DNA from: Linepithema humile
Taxonomy: Eukaryota > Arthropoda > Insecta > Hymenoptera > Formicidae
DNA: 64,000 nt
NCBI RefSeq assembly: GCF_040581485.1
Contig: NC_090134.1
Span: 9,610,001-9,674,000 of the forward strand
Direction: 5' to 3'
The translations under genes were made by a program, and so were the position numbers. The notes below the pieces were generated by a model. The model did no database searches. It worked only from the letters and a program-made list of their open reading frames with translations, and was not told where the DNA came from. The number at the start of each line of letters is the position of its first letter. The stretch's first letter is position 1. This document shows positions 13,001-26,300 of the stretch, in pieces.

Positions 13001-16000
13001 TTCAGCTTTCCAAGATTTTTTAAATGAAATAAAATTTTTTTTAGATATTGAATTTTAAATTAAAGTGAACTTATTCTTTCATCGTCAACTTGAGCGCCGC
13101 ATACGCGATCTTTCCGAGAAAACGCAACGTACATTTTAAGGAAGCGTATCTTTTGCAATGTAATACATTTCTAAGAGATTAGCGATCGAAGAATACGTGC
13201 AAACAATGGCGTTAGCAGACAAATATCCCAGATGAACTTGAAGACCACGTGAAGCTTGACCGAGTTTTCCTGTTCTGTTTAGATTCCAAGAAGCGACTTC
13301 GCTTGCGAATTTCACGTTTCTCCGTGCGGAAAGCTGAGGGAGCTTACGCGCTTTAGCGCGTTGCTTGCGGGATTATGCGGTTGCAAACATGCGAGCACGC
13401 ACGTACAGCGTGTCACGTGCGGGCGGGTGGTTACGGAGAAACTCGCAGATCGTATTGCGCAATTAGAGACGCAGATGCATGAAGAACCGATTTTCTTTTT
13501 TGGAAACATATAAATGTTGAAATAAAAATATTTTAGTGATGAAAGTTTGAAGCAAGAATCTCTGTGCCTTAAAAAAATTAGAAAATTTTGAAAAGACATA
13601 AAAAATACTCTTAGATATAACAAACATTAAAATAATAATTTTATTTAGGATTGCAAGATTAAAAATAATTAGTTTCGAAGATATCGCAGATAAATTTAGA
13701 TAAAATTGGTCGATAAAATAGTTTTATTACCATCAAAGAATGATTAAAGAACGCCTTTTTTACGTCGTATCACTCTGGAAAGTTTCAACCTTGCGGCGGC
13801 TAGATAGTATCGATTTAAAAGTAACGCTAAAAAGTGGAGTAATAAAAAAGTTTCTGCAACTTTGTAACTGTATTAACATTGAATCAAAAATAACATACCG
13901 GGGATTAAAAGCAGTATATCAGCGAACTTAATTTTTGTTATTATAAATATGAAAATATGTATCTCATTCTCTAACTGTTGTATTTCTGTATTTTCACGAA
14001 CAAACATCACTTGAATTTTTGTCGTGGACATTACTTTTATATTTATGTCGCAGATAGAATCTCTCAATGAATTTTTCAATACATTTTCGATTAAATTATG
14101 CCGATTGTCACTGAAGAGCTCAATGTAAGAATGAGTCCATAATTTATAAATTGATCTCACACTCTTACATTGAATTTTTTAATTTCTGGTTGATATTAGT
14201 GAAATTGACATCTTACCGGACAAGTCTTAGGCAGCAACAGATGACGATTTGCCGCCGTGAAGGTGTCTAGACCGATCAGAAGACCATCACCGCGATCGAT
14301 GTAGTCGGACGGCAAAATACCAATACCATTTGCCGCATCATCCACCCTGTGTTTGCATTCCCGTCGAGCGCCCTTCGCGGCCATCCTGGAACGTAGAGTA
14401 TTGCGATGCGGAAGACGAGCTATGTTGGTTTATGAAGCCATCTTGGCTTAGAGCAAAATGAGATAACTTGGAATTAAGCTAACGATGCCATTGTTAATTA
14501 TGGCAGTGTAAATTAATTTAGAATTCTCCACGAGAGCAATTATCAATTATCACAGAATAATTGTGCGCTTCAATTCAATTGATATAAAAGAAGAAATTTT
14601 TATAGCATTTTATTGAAGGAAAAAGATTAATTGATTATATTTTATTTCGGAATAAAATGCGTTTAATATTTTTTTTCTATTCGATTTGAATTATATGACG
14701 ATATATTAATGCAGCTTAGCCAGAGTTGGCTCATTGTGGTCAATGGTTACTTTCAGAGAGGGATTCTAATAAACATTGACCCAAATTCGAAAGTTTAGAT
14801 AGCTTGCGGGCTGGCGAGCAAGATACTAAGCGTTGGTTTCCTCTCACTAATTTGATAAAAATTTGGCAAAAGTTAAATTTTTAGTCTTCAGTTTTTTTAT
14901 AATTTTACTGTTCTCTCTAATTTAAAATTGCAATGTGAAAAAAATTATAAAGTTATAACATAAGATAACGTGTGCGTCTTAAAATGTATAGCGGAAATAA
15001 AAAAGTGATTGACTGTGAGCTGCGTACGTAAAAAGACGTCGCAATACGCTGAAACTTCTGCAATTTTGTTCGCTGCGAAAACTTTCGCCGACAAGTTTGA
15101 CTTTATTTTTGCGTAACTCAAGCAAATGTATTCTTTCCTCTTGTGAAAAATTCTTTGGACTTATATTCTTGCAATGAATTTCACGATTTGCAAGAAGCTA
15201 TGAAATTTAAACATAAATAATATTAATGATATATGAAAATATGAAATATTTTGCTAACGTGAAAGTGATGCAGACTTCAAACAAATTGACACACGGTGCA
15301 TGGCGATAAGCCTATCGTGCGGAACAATCGAGATTTTATAGACTATCGACCCGCGGTATCTGCGTACTCCCTGATGTTTGGATGACAGTTTAATGTTTTT
15401 TTTATTCTAGAAATATGAATATGCATTCATTTGCATATTTATTGGCGTATTTAAATTTGGTAACAAACGCAATATCTAACCAAATCTTTTGCGTTTTCTG
15501 CATTTCACCAAGTCGGGGACTAAGTAAATCATATTCTAAATCCGAGTTAATCGCAAACTTTACAATGTCCTTAATTCCTTGTAAACACGAGCTTTAGACT
15601 GATAAGCTCTGCATAAGCCACTGGTTTAGAAAGCGATAGCTCACCAAATCCTAACATCCGTCCAGAGCGAAAGACTTCTAACGTGATATTGTCACGATTC
15701 ACTGTCTTACATCATGACGCTATTATCTTTCTCTAAACAAAAGCTTCAATCTCTTCTAATTCTTTCGTTACTAAGGATTATAATGATATTTTAGATCGGG
15801 TTCTTTACTGTAATTTAGTAATAAATTTTAATAATAAATAATTTTTATTATTAATTTTTATGAAAGTGATTTAAAAAGATAAGTTTAGCTACATATCTGG
15901 ATTCTTTTTTATGCAAAAAAAAAGCTTTTTCATCAGATATTGTATGATTTTGAAAAAGGCTCCATGTTAAAATTCTTTCGCAATGTTGAACGAAATTTCA

Positions 16001-17259
16001 AAATTGTATTAAAACATTATTTCATTATTATATAAGTAAGACTTCCTGGTTTCTTACCGATATCTCCACGTGACGAATGACCCCAGGATCACTATGAGTA
16101 CAAACAGACTGGCTCCAATGACGCCTATCATGCATGTAGGGCCGCACGGTCCGCTGGATGCTACAAAAGCGTAAAGGACAAAGGTTAATATTATATAACG
16201 GAGTGAAAATAGACTCTTTGATATAAAATCACAAGAGAAAGGAGAAAAATAATTTAATTTTCTTATTTTCAAAGAGAATTCGAACTAAACTGAAAAAAAT
16301 ACGTTTGATGCTTTTTGTATCTTTGTATTTCAGTATCTACAATTACTGTAATTAATTGTACCACAACAACTCAGTTCAGTATACGCTTTACAACTTGTAT
16401 TTGAGACAAATAACACGAGTTGCGTCGCGAGAGAGAGAGAGAGAGAAACTACCGACCTTTGCGTGCGCCCGGCGTGACGGTCCCATTTTTTTTGCCTCCG
16501 CCTCCAGATGGTTTCTTTGGCAAAAACTCGATTCCGCACTGACATTGCCCCCTATCATCGCAGGCACAAGTACTGAGGCCGCTCTTTATGCCGCGGTCGC
16601 CCTCGTTCATGTGGGCCAGGAAAACTTCGGCTGAAAACGCGAATACGACCGCTCTTAGATCGATCGAGGTGTCTCACAGATGAAGATCCCTCTTCAATAG
16701 CCCTTAAAGCTCTTTCGATGAGACGACAGTAACGCGAAATTCTTTTTCAAGAGAAATCTTTTGATATGAGAAAAACCCCAGAGTCCTTGTATCAAAATTG
16801 AGATGTTTCAAACATAGCTACACGCTTGCGATCTTTCGACATATACATTAAAAAAATCTCTTAAATAATAAATTTAAAATAAACTTCAAAATTTACTTTT
16901 TTGTTCAAAAACATCTCGATCATCACTTTTCGTCATTTGCCAATTGATTTCACCGACGTTATATAAGTGATTCCATGCAACACTGTAACATTTTGACACG
17001 ACTGGTTTTGTTGTGCTAAGCGGATCGACTCACATTCAACGGTGCAGTCCTGCGGACATATGCGTGGATCGCTGCGCTCCAGCTCGTCGCATTCGTTATC
17101 CGGACAATGAGTCAAATCCGGCGAGCAGGTAGAGTAGTATTTCGACATTTGACCAACGCTGGACCGATTGTTACTTCTCCACATGCATCGACTCACGAAA
17201 CTGTCGTTGCTACACACAAGTACATTAGTAAAGCCTTTTTATAGTTATGCTTATTGAAT

Positions 17260-17343
<84 letters not shown>

Positions 17344-20300
17344 AATAAATTTATTGCGTTCTAATTGATCCATTAGCTTCAATGAAATGGAATTCATCTT
17401 CGACAAAAATTTTTATCACGAAAGCGAAATATAAATGTTTGATTCACAGTAAGATAACAAAGAATTAATATATTTTTAAGAATATTTTTCTCATGGAAAC
17501 AAAATATAAATGTTTGGATTAATAATATAGTAAAATTTCGAGGAAGGAAAAGAAGAGAAAAGAGAGAAATGACAAAAAATTGTATTATGATAAGTTAGAT
17601 GGCGAGAGATTGTCTCTTGTAGACAATTTTAATAAGTTATTCTGCGCATTATTGAAATATTACGTACATTGGTATCTTCAAGAGATACGGAATAAAATAT
17701 GAAAAAGCCTGCAACCGTTATTTTCTATTATAATAAAGCAAAAGGAAAAAGTGGAAAAAAAAAGAAAAAAAAAAACGATAAACTGTCAATTACTGCCTTT
17801 TACCTTATCACGTCAGAAAACGATTGTTATCGGAAGGAACAGGAAAAACGAATCGATGAACTCTAATGGAAAAGCCATAAACTCGGACGTGCCGTCCGAA
17901 ATAGTCATTACGATAAAATTGAGTCTCATGGCGACATGACGCTTTTCTGGGAAAGAGAAGGAAAATAATGATACGATCTCTTCTTTTATTTCATTGTAGA
18001 AAATCGCCAATTCCGAGGCGCATGATAGTGTAAACCCAGTACTCGGTATCGAGATTTACTTTATCGCAGAATCGTTTCTAAGTAAATACATTTTTTTTTA
18101 AATAATAATTTCCTTGTAAGTTTTATATACAAGTTTAAAATCTATTAAACTGTACATAGTACAAATGTTCGTAAATGTTCTTGCATTTTCCGAGCGATTT
18201 AGCTGTCTGTTTTATGTTTTTCAGGAAGTAAAGGCTCAGGTAAGAGCCTTCTAAAAATTCTTGACACACGGAAATGAAATGGGATTTTGCGCCATTCCCA
18301 GCGGCGTAATTATAAGACACGCAACGTTTGTTTGTTAGGTAGAAAGCACACTGCAGAATGCGCTTTTGGTGTAATCTCATCAGTATTGAATTTACACCAC
18401 TTGGAAATTAGATGAAATATTCCTCTTGAAAAATGAAAAGAGAATTATGCGATATTTTTTCTTGTTTTTTTGGATGGCAAACGATTAAATCTAAATTGCA
18501 ATTCATGAATTAACACGTAAACTGCATAACTCAATTATTGCTTTGCTCTGTCTATAATCGTTAGCCTAATGTCGATTCTAGTATCGATTATTTTAAAACT
18601 ATATCATATTTATAAGTGAAAGATTAAAACAGTCACATTGATTATTTAAGAAATATTGATCTCACAGATTCCGATAGAATTCTATAGTATCCGCGAAGAA
18701 AACTGTAGCTGTTCAAGGATCTCTCGTGAGGAAGAACTTCATTGTGAAATAAATAAGTGAAACGTACCTGAGGACTCCGCTGCCAGTTCCACAGGACTTC
18801 TCGCAATCTTCCCGCGATTCCGCGTTCGCGCATGAATGCTTCTCCTCCTGAATAGATTGCCCGCACATATCGATCTTCGACGACGGCACTTCGATCAGAT
18901 TTACTTGCACCGTCATATTGCTATCCGCTCCGGTCCATTCTAATTTCAGTCTGGTGAACAAGCCGATATTGTGTCATGTTTGTGTGACAAGAAAATTCGC
19001 CCTGAACCGGCGAAGTGTCGATACTCATCGAGCTAGCATTTTCGCATGATAGAAACAGGCATCTTCTTATGTCAATAAGAATCTTCGCTTATAATTTCAC
19101 GATGTTCATTAAATCGATTAAAAAATTCCGAGAGGGTAGACATTAATATTTCTATTAAAATTAAGATTAAATTGAAAGAAAATTAAATGCAAACTTAAAT
19201 ACAACATAAAACATCCGAGTTTAAAAATTAATTGCTCTATGTATATTCATTGAAAATACTAAATATTCGACAAACATGTTTTTAGAACACTTGAGAAATA
19301 ATAAATACGATGTTTGTGTACATGTTTATATCAGGCCATATTCGTATCAGGTATTTAAATATTTACTTTGCTCTGAAGAATATCGATCGAAATAAGTTTG
19401 ACATTTAGGTCAGTTTGTCATATCTGGTTCTCTTATAATAGTAACATGTGAATATATAATCATTGTAGTTTTTATGCATGTATATATAAAATTAACTAAC
19501 CGAGGATATTTAATTTTATTTATGCTTCCCGAAGAATATATTTTGAAAAACGTTTGTGGAACAATTAGAGATGATTGTCTGATAACTGAAAATAATTAAC
19601 TTTTGCGCGATGTCGGGCTATTTATGAAAGACAAGTGAACTTACTGAATGACGTCGCGCTCGGATCGCAGTTTAGTTTCGTCGGATACGTAAACGATGCC
19701 GTCCTGTCGGGTAACGTTAAAGGCGCTCGAATTATGCAGGGTAAATGTTACCGAGGGATGAGGCTTCGAGGAGGGTTTTGCCACGCGAAGATATTTAGGT
19801 GAAATCCGAGCGATCTTCACACTCTTCGGATATGAGAACGACGCCCGGCGTGTGGCAATTGACGGCGACGTTGTAATTGGAGTTTGATCTACCGGACCGT
19901 TGAAAGTTAGGCTGATGTTTATCTAAATATAAAAGAAGACACATAATTATTTTTCTTAATAATAAATAGTATTAATTTCATTTCGAACTAAATTATTATT
20001 CATTATTTTATCCGTCAGCACAAAGTCTTCTTATTTCTTATTATATAAAGCTATTATTCCAAATTGATCTCTTTTAATGTCATCTTTAAAATAAATTGAA
20101 AAGGCTCCATAATTGAAAGATTTCCTTGTAACAGAGGCTTATATAATGATTAATGGTACAAGAAGGATTATGATTTATCAAAAATTCAAAAGAAACGAGA
20201 ATATATCGTTTTGAAGAAATAGTTTGTTTTTTCTTCCTATCAATAATTTTGTTAAAATAATTTTATAATTAGTATAATCTTTCTTTTTATGTTATTTATT

Positions 20301-23300
20301 ATTTTTTTAATATTACGTTTTATCGAAGTATTTTCTTATGAGTTGTATAAGTTTTAGAAGTAGTTAAGGAATTTTGTGCCATGTTTTAAAAGAGCGTAAT
20401 GAATCGTTACGTAAAAAGAAACTTGAAAGATTTGCTGTGAGGAAGGATCTTGAAAAAAACTTAGCGATATGTTTCCACGAAAGATCGATATTAAATACTG
20501 CCATGAGTGCAATTGGAACGTGACGCTCTCTTTATTAGAATTTATCGTCCATTCTTGGTACACCCATGAACGGTAATAGCGAGAAAAGTCCTTGGTACTT
20601 AAATGATGTACCAATCTTTTCTTAAACAGCGTGCAGAGCGAATAAATTCTTATCTTAGTTCGAATCTTAGAGCGAATAAATTCTTATCTTAGTTTATAAC
20701 TTGATTATACTACACACACATACATTTTGCTGCAACTCTGTGCTTTATAAAAATCTTTTTACACGTTAAATTATATTCGTGATTTTTAAATATTCCTAAA
20801 ATATTAGCAAAATCTTGTCATAAAATCTATATTCTACACTTCAAAAAAATTGACAAAAAATTCTAATAAATATAGATCTAAAAATTATCAATTTTTAAAG
20901 TACAGCTACTTTTAGTTTAGCATGAATTATCCGTGAGACTTCGAAAATTGACTTAGGAAATGGAATACATGCGAAAGAATCTTGTCAACAAATTTTACTT
21001 TGGGAACACATTAACTATAAATTTGGTGAAAGATGGATAGGTCGACCAAGGTCTCTTCGATCACATTTAAATCCAAATAGCTTTTATTTATAGAGTTACT
21101 TAAAATCCACAGTTTATTCTGCGCCAATGCAGAATGTTCAAGAATTGCAACAATGAATTTACAAAACGTCGTCACTTTTAAATAAAAATGGAAGGAAAGG
21201 TAATTCAAGAGCGTAGAATCGAATAGCTCCTAACATTCTTAATGAAGATAGTTTACAAGGATATATTATATCTTTATGGCTATAGATTAATATTTATAAC
21301 TAAGAGAGTTGTAAAGCGTCGCGTTCGCGCGGGCGAGGAAAGGCGAGATTGCCCAGGAGGACCGGAGGATACCTAAGACGCGTCTTGGTTAAAGGGACGC
21401 AGGATATATATCAAGAATGGGTCGCTGAGGTCGCTGGGTATCGGCGTCAAGATTTATTTCCTCGCGTGGTTTCAATTTAAGCACCTAGTCGCGCCCGGCG
21501 CGGATGATATAGGGTATCCATTAAAAGTGCAGGATGAGCACGACTCGAATTAGAACGAATGCCACCCGATTATTATCGTGTTCACGGACGATCATTATCT
21601 TCTTTCCGCTTACATATTCAGAGTGACATACATTCCGCATTGTAGTACATAATACAGGCTGCATTTAATTTCGCCAAACAGCGCATCTATAGGGTGTTCG
21701 GCGATCACATTAGATAGATTACAAAAGATTTCTCGATAAATCTGTCGATTGTAATAAAAATTGAATGCAGCTTTAATATTTAACATCAATTTGGTAGACA
21801 ATTTTTCATAATTTGATATTGAAATTATAAATTGGTTGCATTGTACAGCTTTGAAAAATCAAAGATTTAAATTTCTCTGCATTGATAATTATAACACACC
21901 CTGTATGAATTGGATATAAATTTCCTAGTGTGATTAAACATTCCTATCGTGAAAGCTGCGCGCAAAATATTTGGGAATTGCATTCTGCGATGTGTACGCG
22001 GAATAATGTGTTTATTCATGCGTATTACGCTTTGTTTCGCAATTGTCAAACTTCCTTTGCGATTCTCACATTCGATCAAGTTTTCTCGATTGTGCGAGTG
22101 AGAATTACTTCTGGGTATGGAAATTTGCCGAAAGAATTATTCTTCCTTTCGTAAAAATCAACGTTTATTCTGTGTTAACGACAATTGCATTATTCGACAC
22201 GAAGCTCGGCAATAAGTGACCTCCACCCACGCGCCATTTTCAAGTGGCAGATGCGGTATTTAATCCGCGATTAGCCGCCTCCGTGAAATCAATGCCGCAC
22301 CCAAGGAACCTCTAACAAGACGAGATTTCACCACCTAATTGTTTAATGACCTTCGACTCTACCGCGAAGCGAGAATTACGGACGCAAAGCGACTAATGGC
22401 GAATAATGAGTCTCTTATCTTTCAACTTCCTCGATACAAGTCCGACTCGATGTTGCTCCACGCTGACGGGAAGTGGGCCCGACATAAACGAATGGATATT
22501 TGCATTTAAGGCAACGCTTGCATTCAGCGAAATATGAAGCTTTTAGAATGCATCGGAATACATTGAATTCCATTTCAGAATAAGTGGAAAGCAGCGGATT
22601 ATTGATAAGCGTTTTTACCTGAATAAGAGGCCTTTTCATTTATGAAAGCAGTTAATTGATTATATTGTCATATAGATTTATCTCTCTCTCTCAAAGCTGA
22701 CTTGCTATCTCGCGATAGCAATTAATTTCAGATTTGGCAATTGTATTTATCGAAGAGATCCGTATTTGCTGTGTAAATGAATAAATGAATATTGGATAAA
22801 ATATTTGATAAACTACCACTCTCTGTAAATGACCGTAGACTTCAGAGGGGAAAAGATTAGAACGAATCTTCAGTGATATAGTCGGCGTCTTGTTTTTTTC
22901 ATATATTAGATCAGGAAAGCACGAGTTATGAGATCAACATGGCGCACTTTCGCTCCAGTTTTACTCGCGCCGTTCGTAAATGACATACGGCGGTGAGATA
23001 TCGGAGAGCTTCTGCCAATATTGCGAAATTTATCGCGCACAGGGCGAAGTTTTTTAATCGGACAACAGATTCCCGGCATGCTGCGCTTTTTGTTCATTTC
23101 GATGAATGGCCAGTGCATTACGAAGAGAACTGATTTGTTTCTCCAATAGATCGATTAATCAATTTTCAACAAATCGCGGTGTTTTATCAAATCGTAAATA
23201 TTATTTTTTAAAATAATTTTGAGCTTTTGAACTATTATTGATAAAAATTTAATTCTGACTCTTAAACTTTAATATGGAAATAAAAAGCTAGTCAACGTCA

Positions 23301-26300
23301 AACACTGAACTATATGCAATAAAAAAAAATTAGAGACAAAGTACTTGGCATACTCCGATCCCTAAAGTGCTTGGGGAAGTTAAGAAACTTTGCTCTCACT
23401 GTATTAGTATTATCTCACTCGAGATCGACCCTTAACTTGGCCGGTGCCTTTTGACAGCGCTGCAAATGGAGCGAATACTTCAAGTAGTTTGACAATGAGT
23501 GTCGACGACGTAGAATCGATATTGACTCACCGAATTCGGGCCGTATCCTTCGCGGAGCGACTCATCTGTAATCTGAAGGACCACGCGGTATGGCGATTCC
23601 GGTAGCAGCGTTTTCCGTCCGTAGATTACTGGAAAACGTGGGAGGAATTTACGATTACAAACGGATATCGATCAAATGAAATGAAATACGGAATGAAAGC
23701 CATGACGGATATATACTTACCGGGAAGAATGGCGGTGGAAGGCGCCTGATTCGGGTACATAGCATGCTCAATTGGCATAATCTCGTAATGCATGTTCAAC
23801 GCCTTGTGAGTATCGCCGAGCAAGCGAACGTTGTATTGGTTGCTGGTCACCACATCCGCATCCTTCAAAACGATATCTTTCCCATCCACTAATCGGTCTC
23901 CCTGCAATTGATTAGAAAAAAACGTTTATTCTATCTAATCTCTACATGCCTTGTTGAGATGAATAAATATTACACTATATTATAATTAATATCATTGTTT
24001 TTTTTATGCTTTTAATATCTATCTCATAATATTTGTTTTTTTTTTTTTATTATAGTATATATTAATATCTGTTACTATTCATTTTTATTTTTCACATTAT
24101 TGGACTTTCACAATATACTTGGAAAAGCACGCGAAGAAGAACATGTTTAATGCAATCATTTTTCGCTGTCTTTAACAACATGAGATTACAATAACAGCTT
24201 TAACTTTTTTTTCGTTGCACTTAGCCGAAGAGACGTGAGATTTCGATTAACCGATTGAATTTCGCCCATTAAAGTTTCCAACTACGTTTGTAAGAACTTC
24301 AATGTTTCGAAATCTTGAGCGTAACAGTCGTTTTTCACGGGATCGAGGGAATGAGCGATGAAAGGTAACAGCTGGAAAAAAAGTAGAAAAAAGTGATGTT
24401 TGCCGAAGACTGAAAAGTGTGAAAGAAAAAGGTGGTTTGACGTGTTGAAGGGTGGGACATCCCTGCGGGGTTTAATCAGAATCAATCCCAGAAGCTGTTC
24501 CTCTTGTCGTTCGTACACTTCATCATTCTCACGTATCTTTTGTGATGCTCGCTACACTAGAGGTCTCTTTTTTATTACGCGCGTTGTCCGCGGTAATTAC
24601 GCGAACAATGAGAGCTTGATTAAGTCTCGTTTCCGTCACCGCGGTTGAAAAACGAAATTCATTCGCGGAGAAACACTAAAATTTACCCAAATAGAATTTC
24701 GGGAAACCAGAGACGCTAGATGGCAAAAAACAATTAAAATCATTTGTCGAAATATCGTGGCACAAATGTAATAAATTTTTAAATGTAAAAATATTTTTCT
24801 TTGAATAATTCTTGTTGGATAATTTTTGTTTTTAAAGATATTTTTTTCATTTTTGTAAAAATGTAATTTAAATGTGTCTCTTTATTTCTAACTTATCATT
24901 TTTGTAAAAACGTAATTTAAATGTGTCTCTTTATTTCTATATTCTCACTTTTTATTCTATATATAATAATAATTTCATTTTTTTTTAGAGAAATAGCAAG
25001 TAAGCGAATATTATCACGAAGATAAGCCAGAACTAGGCTGCAGACACCGGATAGACTTTCGATAGAGATCAATGATGTGCTTATATTCGGACAATAAATT
25101 TGTGACTTTCTTAATACTAGGAAGTTAATTGCTCCCGAGCTACTAAAATGGCTGTAACAAGCATTAATTTGCACCGTTGGCTCGATTTTACTTCTTGATA
25201 TCGTAAAATTACCTCCTTGAAGCCTTGAAACTTTACAACGATGGAAGTGTTGCCTTGCACTAAGGGAGGATTATCGTCCTCATCCAGTATATCGATGCTG
25301 AGAATGTTCGTATGCGTGTGCTGCAGTCCAGTCTTTTCATCCCAAACGATACACGTCACCTGGATCTTCGTGCGAGGTCCAGGTCCTTTGGGAGGGCCGA
25401 TTATATCTCGATCTAAAGATGCGTTCGCGAATAGTTTTCCGTCAACTATGTGAAAGTACTCGCTTCCTGAAAGACGAAAATAAATCTCCTCTTGTTATTT
25501 CTATAGCAATTTTGTGGTCAGTATGCGTTATAGCGATCGCGTTATCCAAAAGTGACACATAATGGCTGAATGTATATCATTAGCATAAATTAACATAATC
25601 GAAAGGATTTCGGGAACAATAGTGCAGGCGCCAAATTTATCAGATGTGAATCTAATGAAAAAGCGTTGTCAAAACGCTAATATACATAATAATAGATAAC
25701 AATACATATCTAATATAAAACAAAGTAATATTTTGATATAAATTATTATTTGTACTGTAACATTTTATTATTGCTACCAATCTTATCATTAATAATATTA
25801 TATTAATGTATCTGTAAGTAATCTGTGTTCATATTTTATTGTAAATTAATGTCTTATTTAGTATTTTTTATATAAAAATTTAATTCCACTATTGTTAAAT
25901 TGTGCTTTCTCCAAAAACGCCACATTTGAAATATGGAGCTTGTAACGTTTTCCCGGTAATTTCTATTATATTCAGCGGCGGAAAAATAAAGTTTAAACCT
26001 TCGCTGAGATTTAGAGATTTGATATATGGTTCGTCGCATACAAAAGGCTGCAAGTTTCCATCGCTACGTATTATGTCACAGTAGCGATAGTAGCGATGTC
26101 TTCAGCGAATTTTAATGATGATAACAGGTTGCGCAGCTTTCGCATTGCTCGCTGCCTCGTGCGGCAGCAGAATTTGTATTTTATATTGAATAAACCCCAA
26201 TCAATCACCGTTTCGCAGCTTTCCCGGCTTTGTCAGTGAAAAATGCTCGATCCTTGACGAGGGATTTATTCTGGCAAATAGGAGTTTGACAAAGGGAGTG

